From Sphingomonadales bacterium UBA1936 (lineage in GTDB: Bacteria > Pseudomonadota > Alphaproteobacteria > Sphingomonadales > Sphingomonadaceae), in assembly GCA_002336985.1 (NCBI GenBank), contig DDFE01000251.1:1-6812 (forward strand): a DNA stretch of 6,812 nucleotides, read 5' to 3'. How positions within the stretch are numbered: position 1 is the first letter of the stretch; the number at the start of each line of letters is the position of its first letter. A model generated the notes under the pieces. It ran no database searches and was not told where the DNA came from. It saw only the letters and a list, made by a program, of their open reading frames with translations. A program made the position numbers and the translations under genes. Of this stretch, positions 1-6,384 are shown piece by piece.

Positions 1-437
1 TCGGCGCACAGGTCACGCTCGATGCCCTGCTCGCGCCCGATCGCCTCGCCCGGCTGGCCGAACAGCATCGCGCCGATACCGGTACGCCGGGGCCTGAAAC
101 CGTCGCGAACCGCCTGCTCGCACTGCTGGACGCACCGGCCGCAAGTTCGCGGCTCGGCGCCGTTCGCCGCGCTGCGGGAACAAGGATCGTACTGAGCCTC
201 GCAAAGGCCGCCCGCGATCCGGCAACGGGCATGGCGGCCGCGACGCTCGATCAAGCACTCGACGATTGGGCCCGCGCGCAGGCCAAGCGGCGCTTTGCCG
301 ATGCGGAGGATCGGGCATGGGCACTGTCGACCGCGCGCCTGGTGCTGGACCGCGAAGCGCTCGCCACGGCGATCAAGAGCGAGGATCCGGGCGGAAAGAT
401 CCCGCCCGGCATGCCGATCGGCAGCGACGAGAACTGA
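1..437 (+). CDS. C-terminal part of a probable DUF5117/DUF4953-type zinc-dependent metalloprotease (5' end outside window)
   Basis: An open frame runs from the window edge (first whole codon at base 3) to a TGA at 435-437, giving about 144 residues. No start is needed inside the window. The visible part is Ala/Arg/Leu-rich and probably all helical. It contains an 'LLAPDRLARLAEQHRAD' stretch and ends in a Pro/Gly-rich tail, 'PPGMPIGSDEN'. From memory, large periplasmic zinc metalloproteases of the DUF5117/DUF4953 group have a C-terminal helical region with an 'LLxPxRLxRL' segment and a similar 'PPGxPIG' tail, and this is the basis of the call. The HExxH zinc site would lie upstream of the window, so catalytic competence cannot be judged. 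The inner ATG at 231 is only an internal methionine, because the frame is open and protein-like well before it. The stop abuts the convergent cysteine synthase stop. The coding frame itself is secure; the family name is tentative. Confidence 0.6.
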   Translation, partial: GAQVTLDALLAPDRLARLAEQHRADTGTPGPETVANRLLALLDAPAASSRLGAVRRAAGTRIVLSLAKAARDPATGMAAATLDQALDDWARAQAKRRFADAEDRAWALSTARLVLDREALATAIKSEDPGGKIPPGMPIGSDEN

Positions 438-1424
438 TCAGGCGAGCCAGGGAAAGACCGGCAGACCTTTCGACCGTAACCAGTCGGCATTGTACAGCGA
501 CGACAGGTAACGGAACCCCGTGTCGCACAGGATGGTCACCACGGTTTTTCCGGGGCCAAGGTCGCGCGCTAAGCGGATCGCGCCCGCGACGTTGATCCCG
601 GACGACAGGCCCAGGCACAGCCCCTCGTCGCGCAACAGCGCCTCGACCTGCGCAAGTCCCTCCTCATCGGAAATACGATATTGCGTGTCGACCGGTGCGC
701 CATCCAGGTTGCCGGTAATCCGTGCCTGACCGATCCCTTCCGCGACCGAATTGCCCTCGGCGTGGAGTTCGCCGCAGGCGTAATAGCTGTAGAGCGCGGC
801 GCCGTGCGGGTCGCTGAGCGCAATCGTCACCGCTTCGCTTTTTGCCTTCAGCCCCAGACCAACACCTGCGAGCGTACCGCCCGTGCCCACCGCGCAGGTG
901 AAGCCATCGACCTTGCCGCCGGTCTGCGTCCAGATTTCCTCTGCGGTGCCAAGGATATGCGCGCGGCGGTTGGCGATGTTGTCGAACTGGTTCGCCCAGA
1001 TCGCGTTCGGCGTCTCTTCCGCGATGCGCCGCGAGGTGTGGACGAAATGGCCGGGGTTCGAAAACGGCGCCGCCGGGACCAGCACCAGTTCCGCGCCCAG
1101 CGCACGCAACGTGTCCATCTTCTCGCGACTCTGCGTCTCGGGCATGACGATGATCGTCTTGTAGCCCTTGGCATTGGCGACGAGCGCAAGGCCGATACCG
1201 GTATTTCCCGCCGTCCCCTCGACGATCGTTCCGCCGGGTTTCAGCGTGCCGTTCTTCTCGGCATCCTCGACGATAAAGAGCGCCGCGCGATCCTTCACCG
1301 ATGCACCGGGATTCGCGAACTCGCACTTGCCCAAGATCTCGCACCCCGTCGCCTCGCTCGGCCCTTTGAGCCGGACGAGCGGAGTATTGCCGATGAGCTT
1401 CAGGGGGTCGGGAACGATTGCCAT
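438..1424 (-). CDS. cysK: Cysteine synthase (O-acetylserine sulfhydrylase), PLP-dependent
   Basis: 328 residues, a fold-type II PLP enzyme expected to make L-cysteine from O-acetylserine and sulfide in the cytoplasm. Visible motifs are the N-terminal 'IGNTPLVRL' (11-19), the PLP Schiff-base lysine K44 in 'NPGASVKDR', the substrate loop 'TAGNTG' (71-76), the phosphate-binding 'GTGGT' (180-184), the 'LSSG' serine region (273-276) and 'CDTGFRYLS' near the C-terminus (300-308). The loop reads TAGNTG where classical CysK has TSGNTG. I recall the Ala form as common in an alphaproteobacterial subgroup, so it does not signal inactivation, but cystathionine beta-synthase-like or cysteine desulfhydrase activity cannot be excluded. 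The ATG at 1424 was chosen because family similarity begins right after it. A GTG at 1481 would add 19 residues that only mimic a signal peptide. No good Shine-Dalgarno or promoter was found upstream. The gene is divergent from the lipoprotein gene and convergent with the upstream protease gene. Confidence 0.93.
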   Translation of the reverse strand: MAIVPDPLKLIGNTPLVRLKGPSEATGCEILGKCEFANPGASVKDRAALFIVEDAEKNGTLKPGGTIVEGTAGNTGIGLALVANAKGYKTIIVMPETQSREKMDTLRALGAELVLVPAAPFSNPGHFVHTSRRIAEETPNAIWANQFDNIANRRAHILGTAEEIWTQTGGKVDGFTCAVGTGGTLAGVGLGLKAKSEAVTIALSDPHGAALYSYYACGELHAEGNSVAEGIGQARITGNLDGAPVDTQYRISDEEGLAQVEALLRDEGLCLGLSSGINVAGAIRLARDLGPGKTVVTILCDTGFRYLSSLYNADWLRSKGLPVFPWLA

Positions 1425-1493
1425 GCGCCACGGACTAGCATGGCTTACGGACACGGCAAGCAAGAGAAGTTTTGGCCGCACGAAGCCGATCGG

Positions 1494-1522
1494 TTGACGG
1501 ATATGGCGTCCACGTGTATTAT
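1494..1522 (+). promoter_or_regulatory. Near-consensus sigma70-type promoter for the 1549-2028 lipoprotein gene
   Basis: A -35 hexamer TTGACG (1494-1499) and a -10 hexamer TATTAT (1517-1522) are separated by exactly 17 bases. Each hexamer matches the consensus at five of six positions. Transcription would begin near 1529, giving a leader of about 20 bases that contains the Shine-Dalgarno AGGAGA at 1538-1543, five bases before the ATG. This is by far the best promoter match in the window. Alphaproteobacterial promoters often fit the E. coli consensus poorly, so a match this close suggests strong constitutive expression, although this is inferred from sequence only. Confidence 0.72.
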
Positions 1523-1548
1523 CTTAACAATACAGTCAGGAGATCGGC

Positions 1549-2028
1549 ATGACCGCTCATAACGTCCTCGCGACACTCACGTTGATGGCTCTTGCCGCTT
1601 GCTCGTCCGGGGGGAACGACAACGGCATGGTCACGGTTTCCGCCAATTCGCAGGACGGCAACGTCTCTGTCCGCGTTCCCGGCGTGTCGATCGACACCAA
1701 ACTGCCGTCGTCGATGTTCAAGAAGAGCGACTTCGATATCGATGGCGTAAAGCTGTTCCCGGGTTCGTCGATCGAGACGATGAACGTCAATGCCGGAGCC
1801 AAGAAGGGTGACAAGGCAACCGTCGACCTCACCTTCTCCGCACCCGCGGGCGTCGACGCCGTCCGCAAGCATTTCACCGACGGCTTCGCCGCAGAGGACG
1901 TCGCTGTGAAGGCAGTAGACAACCGCCTGTCCGGCCGCACGAGCGACGGCAATGATTTCACCATCGATCTGACCCCGGCGGGCGCGGGCGTCACCAAGGG
2001 GCATGTCGCAATCACCGATATCGACTAG
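1549..2028 (+). CDS. Small secreted lipoprotein of unknown function
   Basis: 159 residues. The N-terminus is a short hydrophobic segment ending in the lipobox L15-A16-A17-C18, so C18 should be lipidated and become residue 1 of the mature protein. The residue after the cysteine is Ser rather than Asp, which in the E. coli Lol rule predicts outer-membrane sorting. The signal is odd in having no Lys or Arg before the hydrophobic core, only H4. The mature part starts with a Ser/Gly/Asn linker, then alternates short polar strands ('NVSVRVPGVSIDTKLP', 'FDIDGVKLFPGSSIETMNV') with a likely amphipathic helix around residues 101-116, suggesting a compact alpha/beta domain. I do not recognise the domain. 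The start is supported by AGGAGA five bases upstream and by the promoter at 1494-1522. The next gene, 50 bp on, has its own SOS operator, so the two are probably not simply co-regulated. Confidence 0.85.
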   Translation: MTAHNVLATLTLMALAACSSGGNDNGMVTVSANSQDGNVSVRVPGVSIDTKLPSSMFKKSDFDIDGVKLFPGSSIETMNVNAGAKKGDKATVDLTFSAPAGVDAVRKHFTDGFAAEDVAVKAVDNRLSGRTSDGNDFTIDLTPAGAGVTKGHVAITDID

Positions 2029-2041
2029 CGCAGCCCAGATC

Positions 2042-2056
2042 GTTCCTGTAATGTTC
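2042..2056 (+). promoter_or_regulatory. LexA (SOS) operator of alphaproteobacterial type
   Basis: GTTC (2042-2045), seven bases, then GTTC (2053-2056) is a perfect match to the direct-repeat GTTC-N7-GTTC box bound by LexA in Alphaproteobacteria. It lies 22 bases upstream of the polymerase ATG, in the 50-bp gap after the lipoprotein stop. The hexamer TGTAAT (2047-2052), a possible -10 element, falls inside the box, so LexA binding would block RNA polymerase directly; no convincing -35 was found to go with it. The position in front of a Y-family polymerase makes a chance match unlikely. The match is seen in the sequence; repression by LexA is inferred from knowledge of the family. Confidence 0.83.
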
Positions 2057-2078
2057 TCGGCGATTACGTGAGTCGCCC

Positions 2079-3377
2079 ATGGACCTCCCTCCCCGCCCGC
2101 TCCGCTGGCTGTTCCTCGACCTCAACGCTTATTTCGCGAGTGTCGAACAGCAGGAACGCCCCGAACTGCGGGGGCGGCCGGTCATTGTCGCGCCGGGCGG
2201 CATCGACACGACGGTCGCGATTGCGGCAAGCTACGAGGCGAAACGGCTCGGCATCTCGACCGGCACGCCAGTGTGGGAAGCGAAACGGAAATGCCCCGAT
2301 CTCGAGATCGTGTCGCCGCGGCACGAACTCTATGTCGACTATCACAGCCGTATCGTGACGGAGATCCAGCGCCACATCCCCGTGACAAAGGTGTGTTCGA
2401 TCGACGAGGTCGCCTGCCGCCTGCTCGACAATGAGAATAGCGAGGAAAGCGTCCGCGCGCTATCGGCGCGGATCAAGGCGGGCATACGCGACAATGTCGG
2501 CGAATGGCTGCGCTGCTCGGTCGGCGTCGCGCCCAACCGGCTGCTGGCGAAACTCGCGTCAGACATGATGAAGCCCGACGGACTCGTGGTGCTTCAGGCG
2601 CACGAATTGCCGGAACGGCTTTACCCGCTGCCGCTGACCGACATCGCCGGGATCGGCCTCAAGATGAAGGCGCGGCTGGCGAAGAACGGCGTCAACGACA
2701 TCGCGCAACTTTGTGCCCGCCGCCCCGTCGATGCGGGATCGGCCTGGGGCGGACGCGATGGCGACCGGCTGTGGTTCGCGCTGCACGGCGTCGACCTGCC
2801 CGAACGCCGCACGCAGGAGCGAACCATCGGACACAGCCATGTGCTGGCTCCCAAAAACCGCGGCGTGGAGGCTGCCCGGCTGGTCACCCGCCGCCTGGCG
2901 ATGAAGACCGCGAGCCGCCTGCGCGCGAAAGACCTCTGCGCGCGGCTCATGGTTCTCCATGTCCGCTTCGAAGCGGACGCCAATGGCGTGCGCGGCAAAT
3001 GGAACACGTCGATCAAATTACCCGCAACGCAGGACAGCTTTCGCATCCTCGCCGCGCTCGACGAGATCTGGCCGCGTCTCTACGCCGTCGCCCAGGCGCG
3101 GCCCGGCGGCTTTCGCCTGCGCATGGTCGGCGTGACGCTGGCCAATCTTTCGCCGGTCGAAGGAGAACAGGGATCGCTGTTCGAAAGGCTCGATCCGAAC
3201 CACGAACTGGCACGGGCAGTGCGCACCGAAGCGCTCAGCCGTGCTATGGACCGCATCAACACGCGCTTCGGCCGCAATGCCGTCATGCTCGGTCCCCAGA
3301 CCGGCGGCCGCGCCGACCGGATCGGGACGAATATCGCGTTCGGGCGGATTCCGGATGCTGCAGAATTCGCTGCGTGA
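2079..3377 (+). CDS. SOS-regulated Y-family (translesion) DNA polymerase, DinB/ImpB-like
   Basis: 432 residues. It is expected to copy past damaged template bases with low fidelity. The palm begins with 'DLNAYFASVE', where D14 is a metal ligand and F19 corresponds to the steric-gate position of E. coli DinB F13. The other two carboxylates are D109 and E110 in 'SIDEVACRLL'. The stretch 'NRLLAKLASDMMKPDG' (153-168) matches the conserved Y-family segment after the palm, and a helix-hairpin-helix 'IAGIGLKMKARL' (189-200) marks the thumb. A little-finger-like region follows. 'QGSLF' (364-368) fits the QxxLF sliding-clamp motif but lies 64 residues before the C-terminus instead of at the end. Known alphaproteobacterial relatives are often mislabelled 'type VI secretion protein ImpB'. 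The text after SIDE ('VACRLL') differs from the usual [FW][LI]D of DinB, so it is not called dinB. No imuA or dnaE2 is visible nearby. The ATG has only a weak Shine-Dalgarno (GTGAG, 2068-2072), and an in-frame TAA at 2049 limits the start. Confidence 0.9.
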   Translation: MDLPPRPLRWLFLDLNAYFASVEQQERPELRGRPVIVAPGGIDTTVAIAASYEAKRLGISTGTPVWEAKRKCPDLEIVSPRHELYVDYHSRIVTEIQRHIPVTKVCSIDEVACRLLDNENSEESVRALSARIKAGIRDNVGEWLRCSVGVAPNRLLAKLASDMMKPDGLVVLQAHELPERLYPLPLTDIAGIGLKMKARLAKNGVNDIAQLCARRPVDAGSAWGGRDGDRLWFALHGVDLPERRTQERTIGHSHVLAPKNRGVEAARLVTRRLAMKTASRLRAKDLCARLMVLHVRFEADANGVRGKWNTSIKLPATQDSFRILAALDEIWPRLYAVAQARPGGFRLRMVGVTLANLSPVEGEQGSLFERLDPNHELARAVRTEALSRAMDRINTRFGRNAVMLGPQTGGRADRIGTNIAFGRIPDAAEFAA

Positions 3378-3437
3378 AATTTTATAACACAAAATAGATT
3401 TGACGCGACGCAACATTCGCGGCCATGGGGATTTTCG

Positions 3438-3818
3438 ATGAAAATCCTCCCTTTGACAGCCGTTCTCGCGGCAACCTTCGCCCTGTCGGCTTGTGACAAG
3501 AAGCCGGCTGAACCTGTCGTCGACAACGACCCCAATTCCGCCAACTTCACCGGCGCGACGCCGGGCAAGCCTGTCGAACTGCCGCCAGCGGTCAAGTCGA
3601 CCAAGCTTTACCGCTGTGACGATGGCAGCGTCGCCAAGATCAACCTGTTCCAGGGCGACAAGCTGGCGAGCGTTTCGGAAGAAACCGGTTCGCCGACGAT
3701 GCTGAAGGCTGAAGAAGCGGGCAAGCCGCTGATCGCCGAGGGCTTTGAACTGACCGTCAGCGGTAACAACGTCACGCTGACCCGGCCGAGCCATCCGAAG
3801 CAAACCTGCCGCAGCTAA
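3438..3818 (+). CDS. Small lipoprotein, possibly MliC-like lysozyme inhibitor
   Basis: 126 residues. K2, a hydrophobic core and the lipobox L16-S17-A18-C19 give a clear type II signal peptide. D20 follows the lipid cysteine, which in E. coli means retention in the inner membrane; whether the rule holds here is unknown. A Pro/Asn/Ala-rich linker (about 20-54) leads to a small beta-rich domain starting 'LYRCDDGS' and ending 'QTCRS'. Its only two cysteines, C60 and C124, could form a disulfide closing the domain. A Tyr-x-Cys-Asp-Asp-Gly start with a C-terminal cysteine recalls the MliC/PliC lysozyme-inhibitor fold, but the rest aligns poorly by eye, so this is a suggestion only. The start has GGGGA at 3427-3431, six bases upstream. 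The gap before it (3378-3437) is strikingly AT-rich at its start and has a TTGACG at 3400-3405, but no matching -10 was found. A strong terminator follows. Confidence 0.85.
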   Translation: MKILPLTAVLAATFALSACDKKPAEPVVDNDPNSANFTGATPGKPVELPPAVKSTKLYRCDDGSVAKINLFQGDKLASVSEETGSPTMLKAEEAGKPLIAEGFELTVSGNNVTLTRPSHPKQTCRS

Positions 3819-3840
3819 GCCTGTTTCTCCGATTTCTATC

Positions 3841-3869
3841 AAAGGGCCGGGTCGCTCCCGGCCCTTTTT
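3841..3869 (+). terminator. Strong rho-independent terminator after the second lipoprotein gene
   Basis: A perfect 11-bp stem, AAAGGGCCGGG (3841-3851) with CCCGGCCCTTT (3857-3867), closes a five-base loop TCGCT and runs into TTTTT (3865-3869). It lies 22 bases after the lipoprotein stop and 58 bases before purL. It separates the two genes transcriptionally, so purL needs its own promoter in 3870-3927 or read-through; no recognisable promoter was seen there. Confidence 0.93.
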
Positions 3870-3927
3870 CGTTTCGGGAGGCGCATGACGGGTGGCACTC
3901 GTGGCCCGCGCTCGCTAGGGGCAGCGC

Positions 3928-6153
3928 ATGTCCGGAATCACCCCAGAGATCGTCGCCGAACACGGCCTGAGCCCGCAAGAATATGAGCGTGTCCTGCACG
4001 CGATGGGCCGCGAGCCGAACCTGACCGAACTGGGCATTTTCTCGGTGATGTGGTCCGAGCATTGCAGCTACAAGTCGAGCCGCATCCACCTGAAAAAACT
4101 GCCGACCACCGGTCCCCAGGTCATCTGCGGCCCCGGCGAGAACGCGGGCGTCATCGATATCGGTGATGGCCAGGCGGCGATCTTCAAGATGGAGAGCCAC
4201 AACCACCCGAGCTATATCGAACCCTATCAGGGCGCGGCGACCGGCGTGGGCGGCATCCTGCGCGACGTGTTCACCATGGGCGCGCGCCCCGTCGCCAACA
4301 TGAATGCGCTGCGCTTCGGGCGGCCGGACCATCCCAAGATGAAGCATCTCATCAGCGGCGTGGTGCGCGGCATCGGCGGCTACGGCAATTGCGTCGGTGT
4401 GCCGACCGTCGGCGGCGAGGTGAATTTCCACCCGGCTTACGACGGCAACATCCTGGTCAATGCGATGACCGTGGGCGTCGCCGACACCGACAAGATTTTT
4501 TATTCGGCCGCCTCCGGCGTTGGCAATCCGATCGTCTATGTCGGGTCGAAGACCGGCCGCGATGGCATCCACGGCGCGACCATGGCTTCAGCCGACTTCG
4601 GCGAGGATGCCGATGCAAAGCGCCCCACGGTGCAGGTGGGCGATCCCTTCACCGAAAAGCTGCTGATCGAAGCGTGCCTCGAACTCATGGCATCAGACGC
4701 GATCGTCGCGATCCAGGATATGGGTGCCGCGGGCCTGACCTCGTCCAGCGTCGAAATGGCCTCGAAGGGTGGCGTCGGAATCCGCCTCGACATGGACAAG
4801 GTGCCCCAGCGCGAAACCGGCATGACGGCATATGAAATGATGCTGTCGGAATCGCAGGAACGCATGCTGATGGTGCTGAAGCCTGGCAAGGAAGCGTTCG
4901 CCGAAGCGATCTTCCGCAAATGGGAGCTCGACTTCGCGGTCATCGGCGAAGTGACCGAGACCGGTCACATGGTGCTCGTCCACCACGGGGAAACCGTCGC
5001 GGACATTCCGCTCGCGCCGCTGGCCGACGACGCGCCGCTCTACGATCGGCCGTCCGCGAGCAAGGATGAGTATGCGGCTTGGGCGAGCGTAAAGCCGCTC
5101 GGCGACATTCCGGCCAGCACGGACATCGTTGGCGATCTGGTCAAGCTGATGGCCTCTCCCGACATCGCGTCGCGGCGGTGGATCTGGGAGCAATACGACC
5201 CCAAGGTCGGCGGTGACACCGTCCAGGCGCCGGGCGGCGACGCGGCGGTCGTGCGCGTTCACGGGACGGACAAGGCGCTGGCCATCACCACCGACTGCAC
5301 CCCGCGCTATTGCTATGCCGACCCCTATGAGGGCGGGAAGCAGGCCGTGGCGGAGACCTATCGCAACCTGTCGGCAGTGGGCGCAAAGCCGCTCGCGATT
5401 ACCAACTGCCTGAACTTCGCCAACCCGCAGCGCCCCGAAATCATGGCGCAGATCACCGGCTGTCTCGAAGGGATGGCGGAAGCGTGCATCGCGCTCGACA
5501 CGCCGATCGTGAGCGGCAACGTCAGCCTTTATAATGAGAGCAAGGCGACCGGCGGCGGCAGCGCGATCCTGCCCACGCCGGCGATAGGCGCGGTCGGACT
5601 GCTCAAGGACTGGTCGAAATCGGCGAACATCGCGTTCAAGGCCGCAGGTGAGCACATCATCCTGATCGGCCATACCAAGGGCCATGTCGGCCAGTCGGTC
5701 TGGCTGCGCGAAATCCACGGCCGCGAGGAAGGCCCGCCCCCGCCGGTCGACCTGGCCGCCGAACGCCGCGCGGGCGACCTTATCCAGTCGCTGATCGCCA
5801 AGGGGCTCGTCACCGCCGTTCACGACTGTGCCGATGGCGGCGCCGCGGTCGCGGTTGCCGAAATGGCGCTTGCGGGGCGCATCGGCATGACCATGCCGGT
5901 CGTCGCCGAAATCCCGAACCCCGCCGCCATCCTGTTCGGCGAGGACCAGGGCCGTTACGTCGTCACGACGCGCGATCCCGGCGCGGTGCGTGCGGCGGCG
6001 ACCGAAGCGAACCTGTTCAGCGTGCCCATCGGCACGACTGGCGGCGACGCGCTGACTTTCGACCTCATTGGTCGCGGCGGGCCGCAGCCGGTCCCTCTTG
6101 CCGATTTGCGGACAGCGCACGAAGGCTTTTTCCCGGCGCTAATGGACAGCTGA
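3928..6153 (+). CDS. purL: Phosphoribosylformylglycinamidine synthase subunit PurL
   Basis: 741 residues, the usual length of the small bacterial PurL. With PurQ (glutaminase) and PurS it converts FGAR, ATP and glutamine-derived ammonia to FGAM, step four of purine synthesis, in the cytoplasm. Visible landmarks are 'MWSEHCSYKSSR' (41-52) with H45, 'ESHNHPS' (89-95) with the catalytic-region histidines, 'GRDGIHGAT' (210-218), 'DMGAAGLTSSS' (264-274) and 'LSESQERML' (306-314). The second half of the internally duplicated fold has 'NCLNFANPQRPE' (493-504), 'SGNVSLYNES' (529-538), 'HDCADGGAAVAVAEMAL' (632-648) and 'LFGEDQGRYVVT' (669-680). All signature blocks are intact. The ATG is well fixed: AGGGG at 3917-3921 lies six bases upstream and an in-frame TAG sits at 3916. 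Neither purS nor purQ is adjacent, so these partners must lie elsewhere. Confidence 0.98.
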   Translation: MSGITPEIVAEHGLSPQEYERVLHAMGREPNLTELGIFSVMWSEHCSYKSSRIHLKKLPTTGPQVICGPGENAGVIDIGDGQAAIFKMESHNHPSYIEPYQGAATGVGGILRDVFTMGARPVANMNALRFGRPDHPKMKHLISGVVRGIGGYGNCVGVPTVGGEVNFHPAYDGNILVNAMTVGVADTDKIFYSAASGVGNPIVYVGSKTGRDGIHGATMASADFGEDADAKRPTVQVGDPFTEKLLIEACLELMASDAIVAIQDMGAAGLTSSSVEMASKGGVGIRLDMDKVPQRETGMTAYEMMLSESQERMLMVLKPGKEAFAEAIFRKWELDFAVIGEVTETGHMVLVHHGETVADIPLAPLADDAPLYDRPSASKDEYAAWASVKPLGDIPASTDIVGDLVKLMASPDIASRRWIWEQYDPKVGGDTVQAPGGDAAVVRVHGTDKALAITTDCTPRYCYADPYEGGKQAVAETYRNLSAVGAKPLAITNCLNFANPQRPEIMAQITGCLEGMAEACIALDTPIVSGNVSLYNESKATGGGSAILPTPAIGAVGLLKDWSKSANIAFKAAGEHIILIGHTKGHVGQSVWLREIHGREEGPPPPVDLAAERRAGDLIQSLIAKGLVTAVHDCADGGAAVAVAEMALAGRIGMTMPVVAEIPNPAAILFGEDQGRYVVTTRDPGAVRAAATEANLFSVPIGTTGGDALTFDLIGRGGPQPVPLADLRTAHEGFFPALMDS

Positions 6154-6190
6154 TATAGCTGAAATCATTGGGCAATCGCAGGCCGATCCA

Positions 6191-6214
6191 GCGCGATTTT
6201 CGCGTCGTATTTTT
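6191..6214 (+). terminator. Weak candidate terminator downstream of purL
   Basis: CGCGA (6192-6196) and TCGCG (6200-6204) form a five-base-pair stem with a TTT loop, extendable by one G-T pair. The bases CGTA separate it from a TTTTT run at 6210-6214. It lies about 38 bases after the purL stop, the right place for a terminator, but the stem is short and the gap to the T-run is unfavourable. Confidence 0.3.
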
Positions 6215-6251
6215 CGCTGTCCTACAGGTGTCGCCCTAACCTAGGCTGTGC

Positions 6252-6265
6252 AGGATGCGCATCCT
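6252..6265. repeat. Perfect 14-bp palindrome in the purL-DUF3052 gap
   Basis: AGGATGC followed directly by its reverse complement GCATCCT. It has no T-run, so it is not a terminator. A symmetric site of this size could be the operator of a dimeric repressor, but no regulator or promoter is recognisable beside it and chance cannot be excluded. Confidence 0.4.
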
Positions 6266-6284
6266 CTGTCCCGATCTTCTCCCC

Positions 6285-6308
6285 GGCCGCCCTGTAGCGG
6301 GCACGGCC
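6285..6308. repeat. Imperfect GC-rich hairpin in the purL-DUF3052 gap
   Basis: GGCC-GCCC (6285-6292) pairs with GGGC (6299-6302) and, across a two-base AC bulge, with GGCC (6305-6308), leaving the six-base loop TGTAGC. It is immediately followed by a quasi-palindrome, GCGCGA-GA-TCGCGC (6310-6323). Neither has a following T-run. The role is unknown; structured leader RNA of the downstream gene is one possibility. Confidence 0.35.
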
Positions 6309-6384
6309 AGCGCGAGATCGCGCAGAAAGTGTTTCAGGTGTGACCCAAGTGTGAACTTTGCCAGATTTCGAGGGGCGTGAACGA

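Noticed and set aside
1435..1463. Possible cysK promoter on the minus strand (TTGCTT, 17 bases, TGCTAG)
   Set aside because: Only three and two hexamer positions match the consensus, and it would leave an implausibly short leader.
1425..1481. GTG start at 1481 giving cysteine synthase a 19-residue, signal-peptide-like extension
   Set aside because: Cysteine synthases are cytoplasmic and family similarity starts at the ATG at 1424; the hydrophobic extension is a chance reading of the intergenic DNA.
3383..3405. TATAAC (3383-3388) and TTGACG (3400-3405) as promoter parts for the second lipoprotein gene
   Set aside because: They are in the wrong order to act together, and neither has a partner hexamer at 16-18 bases.
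3885..3986. Small open frame of 33 codons with GGGAGG just upstream, overlapping the purL start out of frame
   Set aside because: The Shine-Dalgarno is only three bases from the ATG, the peptide has no recognisable features, and most of it is a shadow of purL. A leader-peptide role cannot be shown.
4017..4030. GAAC-N6-GAAC inside purL, resembling a LexA box on the opposite strand
   Set aside because: The spacing is six, not seven, and it lies inside coding sequence away from any start.
4693..6120. Long minus-strand open frame (475 codons) opposite purL
   Set aside because: It is a GC-rich antisense shadow with Arg/Asp-rich, non-protein-like composition; the + strand PurL is complete and fully matched to its family.
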